Notes: generated by a model from the sequence alone, not told the origin. Positions 16,820 to 25,506 are shown, counted from the stretch's first letter. The stretch is DNA of 40,928 nt from a bacterium (GCA_021157815.1 JAGGVT010000027.1:1-40928), one strand, 5' to 3'. A program made the numbers and translations.

Positions 16820-18079
16820 CTATCTGGACCAGTGGCAGTCAACACATAACATGCTGCTGTCCATGTGATCCTTGTAATCTGTATGACATTCAAGGCAGAT
16901 ACTTCTCTCCCTCGGTGACCAATTATGTTTCACGTGACACGAAACGCATCCTAAATCGGTATGCTGAGGATGCAATCCGCTTTCTATTCCATCATGACAA
17001 TTCGTGCAAGAATCCCAGGATGCCTTCCAGCTGTGCGGCACATGGCACATCAAACAATCCTTCTTGATATCGCTTTGCGAACACGCAGCTGCTTCATCCG
17101 AATGGCACGACGTGCATGAATCCGGGATTATGCTGGAGAAATCGCCCTTTTCGTGGCATGTATTGCAATCCTGATGAAGATTGCTGCCTGATTTCATTAT
17201 GCCTGAAAAATCCTCACCATGGCATAACTCGCAGCTTGAATCTCCAGTGATACCAAAATGATGAGGAGTATGGCACGTCAAGCAGTCAAGACTCTGATGT
17301 CCGCTAATATTATGCGTAGCTACAAGGTTGAGTTCATTTTCCCTGTGGCAGTTTTTGCATGTTATTTCCTCGGATGGGTCCTCGCTTTGGTGAGGAGTGT
17401 GGCAAGTTCCGCAGCTTGATTTTGCGATGTGCGGGTCGGCTAAAGCTGCTCTGAACGAATCAGCATCCAACTCAGCGGATTTATCCTCAAGAATGTGGCA
17501 GGCACCGCATCGGGAAGAGTCATAGGGATAATCTCCCCTGCTTTTTCCCAATATCGACGTTCCCTTGAATCCGTGGCAGATAGTGCAGTGGCCAGATGCC
17601 ATCATCTGCGCGTTGTCTTCAGTTTCCTTATGGCATTCGGAACATTCAATCACATTGGAAAGATTGTGCCCTTCGGTATGGCAGTCGATGCATCGCATGG
17701 GACTGCCGTTCAATTTTGCTCTTTCGCCCAGATGCTGCCAGTGTCCGGGATTTGAATACCTGTCGACTGGATGGCATAACAGGCATCGTCCTTCATTGAT
17801 GGCTACATTTTCGTAGGTGCCATCGAAACCAAGCTCGCGACGTTCAAGGTGGCTATTATTTACAGCATGACATTCAAGGCAGTGAATTTCAGCGTGTGCG
17901 ACAATCTGTGGTTTTTTGAAAATGAGATCTTTTACATGGCATTTCGCGCATTTGTCAGGCGATGTATTCCATTCAGCAAGCGATATAGCGTATGGTCGAG
18001 TGCATCCTGCGTAAAGAACAGAAGTTATTAAAAGGACGCATAAAAACGCAATTGCCCGATGTGTAATCGTTTTTGTCAT
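16820..18079 (-). CDS. 18-heme c-type cytochrome lipoprotein
   Basis: The signal peptide ends in the lipobox LYAGC (Cys26), so it is predicted to be lipid-anchored in the outer or inner membrane. Eighteen CXXCH motifs run from Cys44 to Cys412, about one heme per 22 residues. The last motif ends three residues before the C-terminus. There is little room for any fold other than a heme-packed wire. It precedes the Fe-S and NrfD genes by 50 bp. It is plausibly the long-range electron carrier of the module, comparable in heme count to HmcA (16 hemes) of sulfate reducers. That comparison is functional analogy, not demonstrated homology. The ribosome binding site is weak (GAG). Confidence 0.88.
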   Translation of the reverse strand: MTKTITHRAIAFLCVLLITSVLYAGCTRPYAISLAEWNTSPDKCAKCHVKDLIFKKPQIVAHAEIHCLECHAVNNSHLERRELGFDGTYENVAINEGRCLLCHPVDRYSNPGHWQHLGERAKLNGSPMRCIDCHTEGHNLSNVIECSECHKETEDNAQMMASGHCTICHGFKGTSILGKSRGDYPYDSSRCGACHILEDKSAELDADSFRAALADPHIAKSSCGTCHTPHQSEDPSEEITCKNCHRENELNLVATHNISGHQSLDCLTCHTPHHFGITGDSSCELCHGEDFSGIMKSGSNLHQDCNTCHEKGDFSSIIPDSCTSCHSDEAAACSQSDIKKDCLMCHVPHSWKASWDSCTNCHDGIESGLHPQHTDLGCVSCHVKHNWSPRERSICLECHTDYKDHMDSSMLCVDCHWSR

Positions 18080-18200
18080 AGCACTCGATTAATACCTTAT
18101 ATTAAAGGTATCAGCCATATGGAATGAAATGCAAAAATACAGTGTATATTTTTACCGGTGAAAGTGCAATATAAAAATTTAAGAGATAAATATGCAAATG

Positions 18201-18223
18201 AAAAAACCCGCTTTCGCGGGTTT
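18201..18223 (-). terminator. rho-independent terminator of the 4-heme cytochrome gene
   Basis: On the minus strand AAACCCGC, a GAAA tetraloop and GCGGGTTT are followed by a T-tract. It lies 27 bp after the stop and separates this gene from the 18-heme gene. Confidence 0.88.
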
Positions 18224-18249
18224 GGATCTTTAAATAGATGGATGTGAAT

Positions 18250-18807
18250 TTACTTCTTGTCAGCTTTTTTCTTTCCGTGCTTAATCAAAGCCCATTTCTT
18301 GTCGAAATCGAACGGAACGTATGTTGGTGATTCCTCGTTGTGGCATTTCTTGCATCCTTTGACATCCGGGACAATCAATCCGTTCTTGATACAGGCTTCA
18401 TGATCTCGCATGACGGGCATGGGTTTGTATTTCTCACCGGGACCGTGGCATGCCTCACAGGTAACGCCCTCTTCATATTTGAATTTCTTGCCATGCTGGT
18501 CCTCTTTGCCGTAAGCGGTTACATGGCATTTAAGGCATTTCGGGGATGCCGATGCATCTTCAATACCCATTTCTTTGGCGATTTTCTTTGATTCATCATT
18601 TTTCAAAGTCTCAAAGGCTTTGCTGTGGGGTCCATTAGCATACTTTGTGTATTCAATGCCGCCGATTGAATCCCTTGAATGACATGTTTTACACGCGGTC
18701 AAGCCCTCATATTTGAGTTTTGCTTTCTTCTCCTGAGCTGTTACAAGCGAGGAAAAAACAATCAGAAGCAATCCTGTAATGATTAATAAAGGAAGATATT
18801 TTTTCAT
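18250..18807 (-). CDS. 4-heme cytochrome c554-type protein
   Basis: Small exported cytochrome with signal peptide MKKYLPLLIITGLLLIVF and cleavage near VTAQE. Four CXXCH motifs are present (ACKTCH, KCLKCH, TCEACHGPG, GCKKCH). The GPxSKAF and EACHGPGEKY context is typical of the cytochrome c554 family. The start at 18807 is chosen because AGGAG lies 7 nt upstream. A longer frame to 18831 lacks such a site. The mature protein is rich in lysine. It is transcribed alone, as judged by its terminator, but lies next to the quinone/multiheme module and is a likely soluble periplasmic shuttle for it. Confidence 0.87.
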   Translation of the reverse strand: MKKYLPLLIITGLLLIVFSSLVTAQEKKAKLKYEGLTACKTCHSRDSIGGIEYTKYANGPHSKAFETLKNDESKKIAKEMGIEDASASPKCLKCHVTAYGKEDQHGKKFKYEEGVTCEACHGPGEKYKPMPVMRDHEACIKNGLIVPDVKGCKKCHNEESPTYVPFDFDKKWALIKHGKKKADKK

Positions 18808-19030
18808 GAAATTACTCCTGCGAATCAACATTAGTAAATATGAATGGAGGAAAGTGCATTACCGCTCAGCTCCACTATTAAAATTATACGCTGGCATTGT
18901 AATAATGCAAGCCTGTCATACTATATCGGAGTGGTTTTAGCATTGTGAAGTTCGGATTTAATAATGGGCTGTTCAGCATCAGCCAGGAAATAATGGCATT
19001 CAACAATTTAGTACATTAGTTATTTTACGC

Positions 19031-19079
19031 TATACAACTTGATATGGGCTGTCACCACGGCTGTCACCATGGCTGTCAC
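19031..19079. repeat. 49-bp direct repeat copy 1, containing GGCTGTCACC triplication
   Basis: TATACAACTTGATATGGGCT is followed by three near-identical 12-bp units GGCTGTCACCNN. A second copy at 19184-19232 has the same layout. Both precede the tRNA-Val gene. The rest of 18832-19328 shows no gene. Confidence 0.75.
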
Positions 19080-19183
19080 TTTTAGTATCAGATTGGATTG
19101 AATTCTGAATTGACCTATATAAAGTATAACAGATTCGATGTGGGATTGCATTTTGGTGGCTTTATATATTGGCGATATACTAA

Positions 19184-19232
19184 TATACAACTTGATATGG
19201 GCTGCCACCGTGGCTGTCACCGTGGCTGCCAC
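19184..19232. repeat. 49-bp direct repeat copy 2
   Basis: Same sequence layout as 19031-19079, with T-to-C changes in the 12-bp units (GGCTGCCACCGT). The copies start 153 bp apart. Confidence 0.75.
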
Positions 19233-19328
19233 AATATTCCAATATTCAATGTTGCACTATTTCACAACGATAATGCTCAATCGTAAAGTTCAAGATAAAT
19301 CGACACTACACATCTTAATCGAATGTTG

Positions 19329-19334
19329 TATAAT
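19329..19334 (+). promoter_or_regulatory. -10 box of the tRNA-Val gene
   Basis: Perfect TATAAT, ending 11 bp before the tRNA. No good -35 hexamer is visible at 16-18 bp spacing. Confidence 0.5.
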
Positions 19335-19345
19335 CTCTTTTCGTT

Positions 19346-19422
19346 GGGTGGGTAGCTCAGCTGGTTAGAGCGCTACCCTTACAAGGTAGATGTCGGAGGT
19401 TCGAATCCTCTCCCACCCACCA
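19346..19422 (+). tRNA. tRNA-Val (anticodon UAC)
   Basis: The 77-nt cloverleaf has acceptor stem GGGTGGG/CCCACCC, D-arm GCTC...GAGC, anticodon stem CTACC/GGTAG with loop CTTACAA (anticodon TAC at 19380-19382), T-arm GGAGG TTCGAAT CCTCT and an encoded 3' CCA. It is followed after 10 bp by the 3' end of the convergent ABC export operon. Confidence 0.97.
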
Positions 19423-19432
19423 TTCCGATTCA

Positions 19433-20536
19433 CTACCCTATCGTTTTTCGAAATCGCCATGATGCCAGCATTACCATAACAACGCTGTAAATTATCAGTG
19501 CGGTAAATTCCTGTGTAAGCGCAACGAATCCAACACCCTTGATAATCACTCCACGCAGAATTGTGATGAAATATCGCAGTGGAATGATATATGTTATTTT
19601 CTGAATCCATTCAGGCATGGATACAATCGGGAATAGATATCCGCTGAGCATCATGGACATCAGCATTACGAACATAACGAAATAAATCGCCTGCTGCTGG
19701 CTGTCTGAAATAGTGCTGATGAACAAGCCAATCGCAAGGTTTCCAATCACAAAGAAAATGGAAAGGAACATCAACAAAAGAAGGCTGCCTGCCGGCACGA
19801 TCCCAAACATCAGGTAAGCTGCCAAAATGATGATAAGCAAATCCCAGAAACTGAGAATAAGATATGGTGTAAGTTTTCCGACTACAATCTGCCACGCTGG
19901 AACAGGCGATGTCAGCATCAGTTCCATTGTGCCTCGTTCCTTTTCGCCGACAATGGACATCGCGGCAAGCACAAGTCCGACCTGGGTCATAATAAGGCCG
20001 ATTAATCCTGAAATGTAAAATGGATAACCTTGTAAATCGGGATTGAAATAATAGCGGTCGCGAACCTCGAATCCGGCTATCATGCTGTTTTGTGAAATGA
20101 TTTTATACTGATAATCGGTAAGAATCAGCTGGATGTAATTCATGATGGGAATCGCTGATGTCGGGTCTGATCCGTTGATTAACACCTGAATCGGTGCAGA
20201 TTCACCTCTTGTTAAACTGTTGGAAAACCCAGGAGGGATAACAAGCGCGACCATCGATGAGCCTTTCTGGAAACTGCTGTCTATTTCATCATAGCTGAAA
20301 AGCTCAACCGGGGGATTGAATTCATTTGTTCGAGCGATTTTTTCCCCCAGCTCACGACTGCCCTCTGTTCTGTCGAGATCCCATATACCCCACTCGATAT
20401 TGTTGATTTCACCAGTAATCGCTGTACCGAAAAGCAATAGAAAGACAATCGGCATGATGAAAATGAATCCGATTGTACGCTTGTCTCTTATGATATGAAA
20501 CATTTCCTTGCGAGCTATGCTGATTAGACCATTCAC
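19433..20536 (-). CDS. ABC-2 type export permease (YbhR/YhhJ-like), last gene of the export operon
   Basis: Membrane subunit of about 367 residues. It has one N-terminal helix (IGFIFIMPIVFLLLFGTAI), a large extracytoplasmic domain (about 45-170) and five C-terminal helices. The conserved ABC-2 region GEKERGTMELMLTSPV is present. AGGAGG is only directly adjacent to the TTG at 20545 but is 10 nt from the GTG at 20536, so 20536 is preferred. That places the start one base after the stop of the preceding permease. It should pair with that permease and the two ATPases to export a hydrophobic substrate. Confidence 0.88.
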   Translation of the reverse strand: MNGLISIARKEMFHIIRDKRTIGFIFIMPIVFLLLFGTAITGEINNIEWGIWDLDRTEGSRELGEKIARTNEFNPPVELFSYDEIDSSFQKGSSMVALVIPPGFSNSLTRGESAPIQVLINGSDPTSAIPIMNYIQLILTDYQYKIISQNSMIAGFEVRDRYYFNPDLQGYPFYISGLIGLIMTQVGLVLAAMSIVGEKERGTMELMLTSPVPAWQIVVGKLTPYLILSFWDLLIIILAAYLMFGIVPAGSLLLLMFLSIFFVIGNLAIGLFISTISDSQQQAIYFVMFVMLMSMMLSGYLFPIVSMPEWIQKITYIIPLRYFITILRGVIIKGVGFVALTQEFTALIIYSVVMVMLASWRFRKTIG

Positions 20537-20537
20537 T

Positions 20538-21656
20538 TTACGCAACCCTCCTGTTGAAAAGTTTCACTGTTATCGCAACGTAAACCACAACAAAAACGGT
20601 TAGAATGCCAATATGCGGCAGACATTCAATAATCCCCCACCCTTTTAGATATATTCCCCTGAACGCTATCAAGGCAAAAGTCAGTGGTAACGCGTTTGAG
20701 ATAATTATATATATGAATGGCATAGTGAAAATTGGATACATAAAACCGCTCAGGAGAAGTCCGGGTATCGCAATTGACACAGATGCCTGAGTCGCCTGCA
20801 GTGTATTCTGAGATATGACACTTAGAAACAAACCACCTGCAAGCATGCTTAGAGAAAAAACAGCCGCGACAATAATCAGCGCGAAAACACTTCCACCAAC
20901 ACCAATTCCGAATGTTAAATATCCGGCAAGTGCAATCAGAGCTCCGATAACCATTGCCACAACACCAAACGGAAGTAACTTTCCAACGATTACCTCCAGA
21001 CGAGTTACCGGCGTAACAAAAAGCTGCTCCAATGTTCCGCTCTCTAATTCCTTGACCATTGCAAGCGCGGTTATTACCAGTGTCAGAAAGGCAAGAATAT
21101 ATGCTAATAGGCCCGGCACCATATATTTTTCCGTGGACAAATCCTCGTTGTAGAGAATGCGCAGGCGAACATCCAGAGGAGGCGCCATTTTAAAAGATGC
21201 ATTTACTGCGATTTTATCGAGATAGAAATCCCCCATCATCGCCTGGAAATAACCTGTAGTATTGCGCGCAAGATTAGGGTCAGTGCCATCGATTAAAAGC
21301 TGAATCTGTGTTTGTTCTCCTCGAATAAAGGAACTCGAAAAATCAGTCGGCAGAACAGCGATAGCGTAAATCTCACTGGATGACAATGCATCTTCAGCAT
21401 CTGAAAGCAACATGAAATCCTTAACCTCGAAATTCTCACTCACTACAAACCGGTTTCTAAATTCGCGCGACTCTATGCTGTTATCACTGTCAATCCATCC
21501 GATTGGCAGGTTGTGAAGGTCGTTCTGCACTGCGAATGTAAAGAGGACTAACTGCAGGATTGGGATTAGAGCCATCACTATCATGGTTCTACGGTCTCGA
21601 AACAGTTCGATGAATTCCTTGCGGATTATTGCGCTGAATCGTCGAGTCGATATCAT
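20538..21656 (-). CDS. ABC-2 type export permease (YbhS-like)
   Basis: Paralogue of the next gene with the same plan: an N-terminal helix after the amphipathic IIRKEFIELFRDRRT, an extracytoplasmic domain at about 45-170, then clustered helices with KELESGTLEQLFVTPVTRLE. Its ATG overlaps the stop of the upstream ATPase (ATGA, 21653-21656), so translation is coupled. Two distinct permeases with two distinct ATPases and a HlyD adaptor is the arrangement of Escherichia coli YbhGFSR. Substrate unknown. Confidence 0.88.
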   Translation of the reverse strand: MISTRRFSAIIRKEFIELFRDRRTMIVMALIPILQLVLFTFAVQNDLHNLPIGWIDSDNSIESREFRNRFVVSENFEVKDFMLLSDAEDALSSSEIYAIAVLPTDFSSSFIRGEQTQIQLLIDGTDPNLARNTTGYFQAMMGDFYLDKIAVNASFKMAPPLDVRLRILYNEDLSTEKYMVPGLLAYILAFLTLVITALAMVKELESGTLEQLFVTPVTRLEVIVGKLLPFGVVAMVIGALIALAGYLTFGIGVGGSVFALIIVAAVFSLSMLAGGLFLSVISQNTLQATQASVSIAIPGLLLSGFMYPIFTMPFIYIIISNALPLTFALIAFRGIYLKGWGIIECLPHIGILTVFVVVYVAITVKLFNRRVA

Positions 21657-22594
21657 CGCGCATCACCGCTTTTCATCATCAATGTGAAAACATCCTCCAT
21701 GCATGGCAACTCAAGCGCCACTTTGAATGGCAATCCGCTGGCTTCGAGTTTTGATTTCAACTCATTCAGTTTGTTTTCAGATTTGAGAATGGCTTTATAT
21801 TTATTCTGGACTAATGTGAGATTGAATTCTGCCACAATGTTATTTGGGATTTCAAGTTTCTGGTTTTTGCCCGACGCATATATTTGTACTGGCAAACCAC
21901 CAGCAGTTTCGATTTTCAAATCCTTTATTGAGCCAAGTGCAATAAGAGCGCCTTTGTCGATTAATCCGATTCTCTCACAGTGTTCGACCTCATCCATATA
22001 ATGCGTTGTGACAAAAACAGTAATGCCGGACGCGGACAAATCATGAATCCAATCCCAGAAAACGCGGCGCTGCGATGGGTCAACTCCCGCAGTCGGTTCA
22101 TCCAGGAATAAAATATTGGGTTTATGAATGTAACTTACTCCCAGCGCGAGTCTTTGTCTGACTCCAGCCGGCAGGTCTCGGGCAAGTTTGTTTTTGTATT
22201 CATGAAGAGCAAGCCTGTCTATTATGCCCGAAATTCCCGAATTCACCTCATTGATTGGAATTTCATAGACATCGGAATAGAATCGCAGATTCTCCATTAC
22301 AGTCAGGTTTTGATATAGGCTGAATTTCTGTGACATGTATCCGATACTGCCTCGAACAGCTTCCGGATTATTGGAAACATCAAACCCGGCAACAATCCCC
22401 TCACCGCCGGATGGCATCATAAGCCCTGTCAGCATTTTAATTGTTGTTGATTTCCCGCTTCCATTCGAGCCAAGGAATCCAAAAATCTCCCCTTGTGCCA
22501 CTTCGAAACTGACATTGTCAACCGCTGTGAAATCTCCGAATTTCCTTGTCAGGTTCCGTGCAATAATCGCTGGTGTACGATTATCAGAGGACAT
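21653..22594 (-). CDS. ABC export ATPase, canonical nucleotide-binding domain
   Basis: Walker A LGSNGSGKSTT at 41-51, a signature loop of the LPAGVRQR type (141-148, standing for LSGGQ), Walker B ILFLDEPTAGVDP and a switch histidine in VTTHYMDEVE (His198). The start at 22594 is preferred because AGGAGG is 9 nt upstream. A longer frame back to 22654 would lie wholly inside the preceding gene. The first codons overlap the 3' end of the preceding ATPase by 11 bp. It is the functional partner of the ATPase next to it. Confidence 0.92.
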   Translation of the reverse strand: MSSDNRTPAIIARNLTRKFGDFTAVDNVSFEVAQGEIFGFLGSNGSGKSTTIKMLTGLMMPSGGEGIVAGFDVSNNPEAVRGSIGYMSQKFSLYQNLTVMENLRFYSDVYEIPINEVNSGISGIIDRLALHEYKNKLARDLPAGVRQRLALGVSYIHKPNILFLDEPTAGVDPSQRRVFWDWIHDLSASGITVFVTTHYMDEVEHCERIGLIDKGALIALGSIKDLKIETAGGLPVQIYASGKNQKLEIPNNIVAEFNLTLVQNKYKAILKSENKLNELKSKLEASGLPFKVALELPCMEDVFTLMMKSGDAR

Positions 22595-23525
22595 TGTTAT
22601 CCGCCTCCTGCCCCAGATGCACAAAGACATCCTCCAGCTCAGGTTGAATTTCATCCCAGCTTATGTCGTTGAATTGCGGCTGAAGTTCCTGATGAATAAA
22701 CCTTTCAAGACTGTCTAAATCAGATTCACCGGCTGCATGAACACTGTCGGCAAAGAAATTAACATGAATGAATCTCCCGCTGCCTGTAAGAAAATCTCTT
22801 AACTCTCTGAGCTTTTCCGATTGGAATTTTATTAGTTTCAACGGATAATCAGCTCGAATTTTCTGAACTGAACCATCAGCGCATATACGGCCATCACGAA
22901 GATAAGTTACTCTTTTGCATCTCTCCGCCTCATCCATATAGGTAGTCGCCACAATAACGATGATTCCTTTTTCGACAAGAGAATTGAGAATATCCCAGAA
23001 TTCCTGCCTGCTGATTGGATCGACACCCGCGCCCGGTTCATCGAGAATAAGCAGTTTCGGATCATGAATAAGGCACGCGCAAAGCGCAAGTTTCTGTTTC
23101 ATCCCGCCTGATAGTTTCCCCGCCGGCCTGTCCTCAAACATATCAAGGCTTGCAAATTCGAGAAGTTCAGGCATGCGCTGCGCGATTTGCGATTTTGCCA
23201 TGCCGAATATTTCCGCAAAAAAGATCAGGTTTTCCCGTACGGATAAATCCTGATACAATCCAAAAATCTGAGGCATATATCCGATATGCCTTTTCGCATG
23301 ATTGCTTTCTCGTGGATACTGTGAACCAAGCACCGCTACATTGCCTTTGAAAGACATAACTCCGGCGATTATCCGCATCAGCGTTGTCTTGCCAGCGCCA
23401 TCCGGGCCTACAATGCCAAATGGGCCGGTTCCAGTGAATTCAAGCGAAATGTCATCGAGAGCTTTATTAGCGCCGAACGATTTAACAAGCTTTTCAATCC
23501 TGATTTCGTTTTTAGGATTAATCAA
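22584..23525 (-). CDS. ABC export ATPase lacking the switch histidine
   Basis: Walker A GPDGAGKTT at 40-48, signature LSGGMKQ at 138-144 and Walker B LLILDEPGAGVDP. The H-loop position is threonine (VATTYMDEAE, Thr195), which is also found in the first half of YbhF/RbbA-type pumps, so this site is probably the degenerate one of an asymmetric pair. The C-terminal about 90 residues are a regulatory extension. The TTG start overlaps the hlyD stop (TTGA), with AAGGGTG just upstream. Confidence 0.9.
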   Translation of the reverse strand: MINPKNEIRIEKLVKSFGANKALDDISLEFTGTGPFGIVGPDGAGKTTLMRIIAGVMSFKGNVAVLGSQYPRESNHAKRHIGYMPQIFGLYQDLSVRENLIFFAEIFGMAKSQIAQRMPELLEFASLDMFEDRPAGKLSGGMKQKLALCACLIHDPKLLILDEPGAGVDPISRQEFWDILNSLVEKGIIVIVATTYMDEAERCKRVTYLRDGRICADGSVQKIRADYPLKLIKFQSEKLRELRDFLTGSGRFIHVNFFADSVHAAGESDLDSLERFIHQELQPQFNDISWDEIQPELEDVFVHLGQEADNNVL

Positions 23526-24703
23526 TCCACACCCTTGAGATTCAAATATACATTCCCTTCCATGCCGGTTTTAACAAGATGAGCGTCATCGATGATATCC
23601 ATTCTGACCTCGTAAACCTGCCTGACTCGCTCCTTCTTGATTTGCACATTCTTGGGAGTGAACTCAGCTTCTTCGGAAATGTAACTTATTCTGCCGGTAA
23701 ATTCATGGTCGGGAAAAGCATCCAGTTTGATTGGCAATTCATCGCCGGACTTAAATGAGCCTAGATATGTAGCGGGAACATAGACACGAATCCACTTTTC
23801 ATCCGGCTTTATTAAAGTGACAATCGCTGTTCCCATCGACACCAGTTCACCTGCTTCTACGTGTTTACGTGTAATGATACCGTCAATCGGAGAACATATT
23901 GTGTAATCCGCGATTCGAGAATGTCCAAGTTCGATTTTACTTCGCAGCGCATCGCATCTGCTTTTAAGAGCATCTATCTCACGATGTTTAAGTTCAATTT
24001 CGTCACGCGCGGCGATGGCATCCTGATGATTCAACCGCGCGATTTCCGCGTTTTGTTCAGCCTGCATTTTCTTCTGGGCATCGAATCCCCTTTCGAGTTT
24101 TCGGTATGTTTCCTCTCTTATCTGATATTCCTTCTGAGCCGCATTGAAAGCTCTCTCAGCTTTTTCAAACTCGTTTTCAGATATCACACCTTTTTCAAAT
24201 AGGCTTTTGAAACGGTTGAAATCATTCTGAGCAAAATCAAGATTCCTTTTCGCAAGTTCCATTGTGAGCCTTGCCGATTCTACATCCTCAACCGGGTAGC
24301 CATCGAGTATGTCATCAAGCTGCTGATTTGCTATATCCATAGCTGCCTGAGCTTTCTGCACATTACGCTCAACCGAATTTTCAAAAAGTACAAGCGCGCT
24401 TTCAGCTCTTGCGATATCAGTTTCCAAAGCTGCCAATTCCGCTTCTGATGCGTTCAATTCAAGATGTGCTTTGTGTGAATCGAGATTGGCAATAACATCC
24501 CCCACAGCAATCCTGTGCCCCTCTTTGATGTTTATTTCATCCACCTGGCCGGCAGCCTCGGAACGTAAAACAACCTCCGTACCCTCGATGAATCCTGACA
24601 ACACAATGACATTAGCATCCTGAGAATTAACCATCAGACGCCACACCAAAATCGCGGTAACGATAATAACAATCACAACAGCCACAACAGGTTTGCTTTT
24701 CAT
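23522..24703 (-). CDS. HlyD-family membrane fusion (periplasmic adaptor) protein
   Basis: N-terminal anchor at about 5-24 (VAVVIVIIVTAILVWRLMV), a lipoyl/biotinyl-like half motif (GFIEGTEVVLRSEAAGQVDE), a long alpha-hairpin coiled coil at about 75-240 rich in Glu/Ala/Lys, the second lipoyl half (YTICSPIDGIITRKHVEAGE) and a beta-barrel. It bridges the inner-membrane ABC pump to an outer-membrane channel, which is not encoded here. GAGGAGG precedes the ATG, and the start overlaps the marR stop by ATGA. Confidence 0.92.
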   Translation of the reverse strand: MKSKPVVAVVIVIIVTAILVWRLMVNSQDANVIVLSGFIEGTEVVLRSEAAGQVDEINIKEGHRIAVGDVIANLDSHKAHLELNASEAELAALETDIARAESALVLFENSVERNVQKAQAAMDIANQQLDDILDGYPVEDVESARLTMELAKRNLDFAQNDFNRFKSLFEKGVISENEFEKAERAFNAAQKEYQIREETYRKLERGFDAQKKMQAEQNAEIARLNHQDAIAARDEIELKHREIDALKSRCDALRSKIELGHSRIADYTICSPIDGIITRKHVEAGELVSMGTAIVTLIKPDEKWIRVYVPATYLGSFKSGDELPIKLDAFPDHEFTGRISYISEEAEFTPKNVQIKKERVRQVYEVRMDIIDDAHLVKTGMEGNVYLNLKGVD

Positions 24704-25161
24704 TTTTTCGCCTCCTCTGAAATGAGCGTTTTAATCTTTCTTATCAAAACCAAAAATTGCTTTTTTTCCTCATTGTTCAATCCAACGACAACCGGACGCC
24801 ATACATTCTGAACATGCTTCTCAAATTCCGCTCCAGCTTTTTTGCCTTTTTCAGTCAGTTTGACAGTTACAACCCGTCTGTCATTCGGATCATCACCGCG
24901 AACCACAAGGTCTCTTTCCACAAGCCGATTGACAATTCCGGTCGTGGTCGGCATAGTCGATGAAATTCGTTTTGCTATATCGCTCATGCGAAGGCCGTCC
25001 GGCATATCCCGAAGCATCATGAGCGCTGAAACAAGCGGCGGTGTAAGCTCTCCGCGGTCGAACATGGCGAATCGAATACGGGTGAACATCATTAATGGAA
25101 TATCCGCGACTTCCCGTACAAGTTCATTGATATCCGGTGCTTTTGATTTGCTTTTTTTCAT
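24700..25161 (-). CDS. MarR-family transcriptional regulator
   Basis: Winged-helix repressor of 153 residues, probably controlling the export operon it heads. The recognition helix region is MSDIAKRISSTMPTTTGIVN, followed by the wing with the MarR-typical DPNDRRVV. The start at 25161 has AGGAC 7 nt upstream and gives MKKSKSKAPDINE. The frame stays open to 25254, but that extra stretch is encoded by a repeat element and lacks a ribosome binding site, so it is rejected. First gene of marR-hlyD-ABC-ABC-permease-permease, all overlapping or within a few bases. Confidence 0.9.
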   Translation of the reverse strand: MKKSKSKAPDINELVREVADIPLMMFTRIRFAMFDRGELTPPLVSALMMLRDMPDGLRMSDIAKRISSTMPTTTGIVNRLVERDLVVRGDDPNDRRVVTVKLTEKGKKAGAEFEKHVQNVWRPVVVGLNNEEKKQFLVLIRKIKTLISEEAKK

Positions 25162-25197
25162 TTGTTTTGTCCTGTTAATCGTTATTATGTTATGAAT

Positions 25198-25346
25198 TAG
25201 CACCAAGCTAAAGCATAGCGTTATTGCTATTGTTTTAACCCGCATTTCACCCACAAATCACAAAAAGACGTGATGTGTGGGCGGCACCCAACGTGGTCTA
25301 TGGTTTCAACCAGTTTTAATTAACACCATGCTTTAGCATGGTGTTA
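25198..25346. repeat. palindromic element, family D copy 1
   Basis: Bounded by hairpins of the AACACCATGCTTTAGCATGG type (right end 25322-25346, degenerate left end at about 25199-25225). The interior includes 25249-25289, which is the exact complement of 37911-37951. It lies between marR and the second 8-bp array. Confidence 0.7.
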
Positions 25347-25358
25347 TTGTCTCGGTTT

Positions 25359-25506
25359 TAACCTGCTAACCTGCTAACCTGCTAACCTGCTAACTTGCTA
25401 ACCTGCTAACTTGCTAACCTGCTAACTTGCTAACCTGCTAACCTGCTAACTTGCTAACCTGCTAACCTGCTAACCTGCTAACCTGCTAACCTGCTAACTT
25501 GCTAAC
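25359..25506. repeat. 8-bp tandem repeat array 2 (about 18 units)
   Basis: Same unit and variants (GCTAACCT, GCTAACTT) as array 1 at 3540-3784. It is again in a divergent intergenic region, here between marR (minus) and the YggS gene (plus), and again non-coding. Confidence 0.95.

Noticed and set aside
22594-22654. Longer N-terminus for the second ABC ATPase
   Set aside because: It would overlap the preceding gene by 71 bp. AGGAGG points to the ATG at 22594.
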